Shown here: positions 62,688 to 64,000 of the stretch, piece after piece
Layout of the letters: every line of letters starts with the position of its first letter
Position numbering within the stretch: position 1 is the first letter of the stretch
Source of the DNA: Parelaphostrongylus tenuis
Taxonomy: Eukaryota; Nematoda; Chromadorea; Rhabditida; Metastrongylidae
NCBI GenBank assembly: GCA_019055375.1
Contig: JAHQIW010000362.1
Coordinates: 160,336 to 224,335, forward strand
Length of the DNA stretch: 64,000 nt
Reading direction: 5' to 3'
Position numbers and translations under genes: made by a program
The notes under the pieces: generated by a model
Told to the model about the DNA's origin: nothing
The model's input: the letters and a program-made list of their open reading frames with translations, nothing else
Database searches by the model: none

Positions 62688-63410
62688 CTAGAAAATTAAT
62701 CTGAGATAAGGTGCCATATGGTTGGTTATGTTAAGGCACTCTCCCTTTTTGTTCATTTGCGGGTTTTTGGAATTTATCCAAAAAGCTTCAAGGGTCTTTC
62801 GCGCCGATGTCTTTGGTTCGTGCCCTAGAATTTTGACTACTACCTCGAAGTCATCATCGTTGTGTCTTTGAATCCTATGTGTACCTAGAGGTTTACCTGG
62901 GTCTTTATTTGCTTTTCCATCTAGGTGCTCTTTAATCCGGATGTGAAGTGGTCTGCCTGTTTCGCCAATATATTCATCACCACATGTCTTACAAGAGATT
63001 AGGTATATTGTACCTACGCTCATGCAATCGCCGTCTCTACCGTTGGGGCAAATAACGCAGTCCTTCGTATTACATAGACGGTCATACAAGCGGTTTCGAA
63101 CTAATTGACGACGCAGTGTTTTAGGCGGAATTTCTACAATTCCTACAGAATCTTCTAGACCACTGTTTTTCAGACACTTTCTAATAGCGGTACTGACTTC
63201 GTCTGTTATGAAAGGTAGTTTAAGAGGTACCTTATTGTTTAGGTGTGGCGCCCTGTCATTCCCATTGCGAGGCTTTTCGCTCCTTTTGGGCCTAACGTTA
63301 GTTTTTGTTTTTCCTTTGTACCCATTAGAAATGGCTATTTTTCGCGCTAAGTCTAGTGATTCCCTTCTTTCATCGTCTCCCGTACAAACACTTACAGCTG
63401 TTCGATACAT
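62688..63410 (-). CDS. Penelope-like GIY-YIG endonuclease half
   Basis: 240 residues. Basic linker (KGKTKTNVRPKRSEKPRN), [14 protein letters not shown], a CVICPNGRDGDC cysteine cluster, then the GIY-YIG fold: GTIYLISCKTCGDEYIGETG, RPLHIRIKEHL and a C-terminal LEAFWINSKNPQMNKKGE. The fold nicks target DNA in Penelope elements. The frame is open throughout; the true protein would continue from the RT upstream, so the Met start is nominal. Confidence 0.85.
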   Translation of the reverse strand: MYRTAVSVCTGDDERRESLDLARKIAISNGYKGKTKTNVRPKRSEKPRNGNDRAPHLNNKVPLKLPFITDEVSTAIRKCLKNSGLEDSVGIVEIPPKTLRRQLVRNRLYDRLCNTKDCVICPNGRDGDCMSVGTIYLISCKTCGDEYIGETGRPLHIRIKEHLDGKANKDPGKPLGTHRIQRHNDDDFEVVVKILGHEPKTSARKTLEAFWINSKNPQMNKKGECLNITNHMAPYLRLIF

Positions 63411-63479
63411 ATTTCGGATAAGTGCCTTTTAGTATGTGAGGGATGGGAAGAAAGGTAATGTACTAAGATGTTTTTATTA

Positions 63480-63872
63480 CTAGGCTTGCGGTACCATTTT
63501 GTGTCTATAGCCACTTTCATTAAGTTGAACTTGAACGTTCAAGAAGGGAAGCCAGCTCTCTGAATTTGGATGTTCTCGCGTCAACTTAATAAACTCTGAC
63601 TGTCCGTTCAGGATTTCGAAATACTTATCCATCTCCTCTTGTGTAGAGCAGATGATGAAACAGTCGTCTATATAGCGACAGTAGAGTATTGGACGCCGAT
63701 GGAGAACTGGAGCTTCCACTTTTGACATGAAAGCGATGGCTAAGCTGGGTGCTAGTCTTTGCCCCATTGCCAACCCTCTAATTTGCGCGAAATATTTTCC
63801 CGACCACCTAAATATCGAACAGCTTAGACATGACCTAAGGAGTGTGGATAAGCTGTTGGACCGACAAGCCAA
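63480..63872 (-). CDS. Penelope-like reverse transcriptase, partial
   Basis: 130 residues with CSIFRWSGKYFAQIRGLAMG then QRLAPSLAIAFMSKVEA and the catalytic CRYIDDCF. It ends at TAG 63480, about 70 bases before the GIY-YIG frame, with a frame change between. Upstream (63873-64000) the frame shifts again: FDVTALYT is followed one frame over by NVSNDVAIQATHELL. Confidence 0.8.
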   Translation of the reverse strand: MACRSNSLSTLLRSCLSCSIFRWSGKYFAQIRGLAMGQRLAPSLAIAFMSKVEAPVLHRRPILYCRYIDDCFIICSTQEEMDKYFEILNGQSEFIKLTREHPNSESWLPFLNVQVQLNESGYRHKMVPQA

Positions 63873-64000
63873 ACATATCTACGTTTTCTATGTTCTCTAT
63901 CAGTAATTCATGAGTGGCTTGTATTGCGACGTCATTTGAGACGTTTTGTATAGAGTGCTGTGACATCAAACGACTCCATTACGTACGTATGATTTGACGC

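Larger units (their letters stand above)
62340..64000 (-). mobile_element. Penelope-like retroelement, longest copy, runs off the edge
   Basis: Reads leftward: RT fragment from 64000 (FDVTALYT), RT frame 63480-63872, GIY-YIG frame 62688-63410, terminal motif 62423-62468 and an ACCAACCTCGTGAAGCT end near 62345. RT and GIY-YIG order is that of canonical Penelope-like elements. Inserted antisense to the myosin gene in its last visible intron. Confidence 0.85.

Noticed and set aside
61442..64000. Remaining C-terminal myosin exons
   Set aside because: Searched by eye for the VRELE and tailpiece blocks on the + strand; only SINE and Penelope sequence was found, so the gene end lies beyond the window.

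Overview
The window is most likely from a clade V parasitic nematode of the strongylid or hookworm type. The evidence is AT-rich DNA, short TTTCAG-type acceptors, a muscle myosin built like the Caenorhabditis sarcomeric heavy chains, and RTE, Penelope-like and tRNA-derived repeats of the kind familiar from hookworm assemblies. The species assignment is inference; no identifying locus is present.

One host gene dominates: a sarcomeric (class II) myosin heavy chain on the + strand. It starts at ATG 16779 and runs to the last visible coding base at 61441, with the C-terminal end beyond the window. I could place 49 coding exons by translating across splice sites and checking phase at every junction. 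They give about 1,822 residues: N-terminal SH3-like region, complete motor (P-loop, switch I, switch II, SH1/SH2 cysteines), lever arm with two IQ-type segments, and most of the coiled-coil rod. About 120-130 residues of rod end and tailpiece are missing from the window. Introns range from 56 bases to about 5 kb; the large ones are packed with repeats.

The protein is well conserved, but the DNA as given breaks the frame at eight places by single bases, mostly in A or T runs. Two further acceptors lack AG, and one donor is GC. I found no nonsense codon that a one-base indel does not explain and no lost catalytic residue. I therefore favour uncorrected assembly indels over a pseudogene, though a very young pseudogene is not excluded.

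Region by region: 1-16.7 kb holds no recognisable host gene, only dispersed repeats, tRNA-like SINE heads, a 52-base inverted repeat around a Penelope-type terminal motif (2.72-2.90 kb), simple repeats (6.7 and 11.7-12.26 kb) and a mariner transposase remnant (about 14.25-14.68 kb, - strand). 16.7-37.7 kb encodes the motor and lever arm; 39.6-61.4 kb encodes the rod. Introns carry three types of insertion: Penelope-like elements all on the - strand (40.67-42.10 kb, 53.42-54.13 kb, and 62.34 kb to the edge in the last intron), a 5'-truncated RTE-like reverse transcriptase (55.56-56.97 kb, +), and many SINE and MITE-like copies. The most unusual signals are a SINE family whose copies keep a 72-base cloverleaf with compensating stem changes, a repeated hammerhead-like motif near Penelope 3' ends, and a 650-760 base terminal-inverted-repeat family inserted in three introns.
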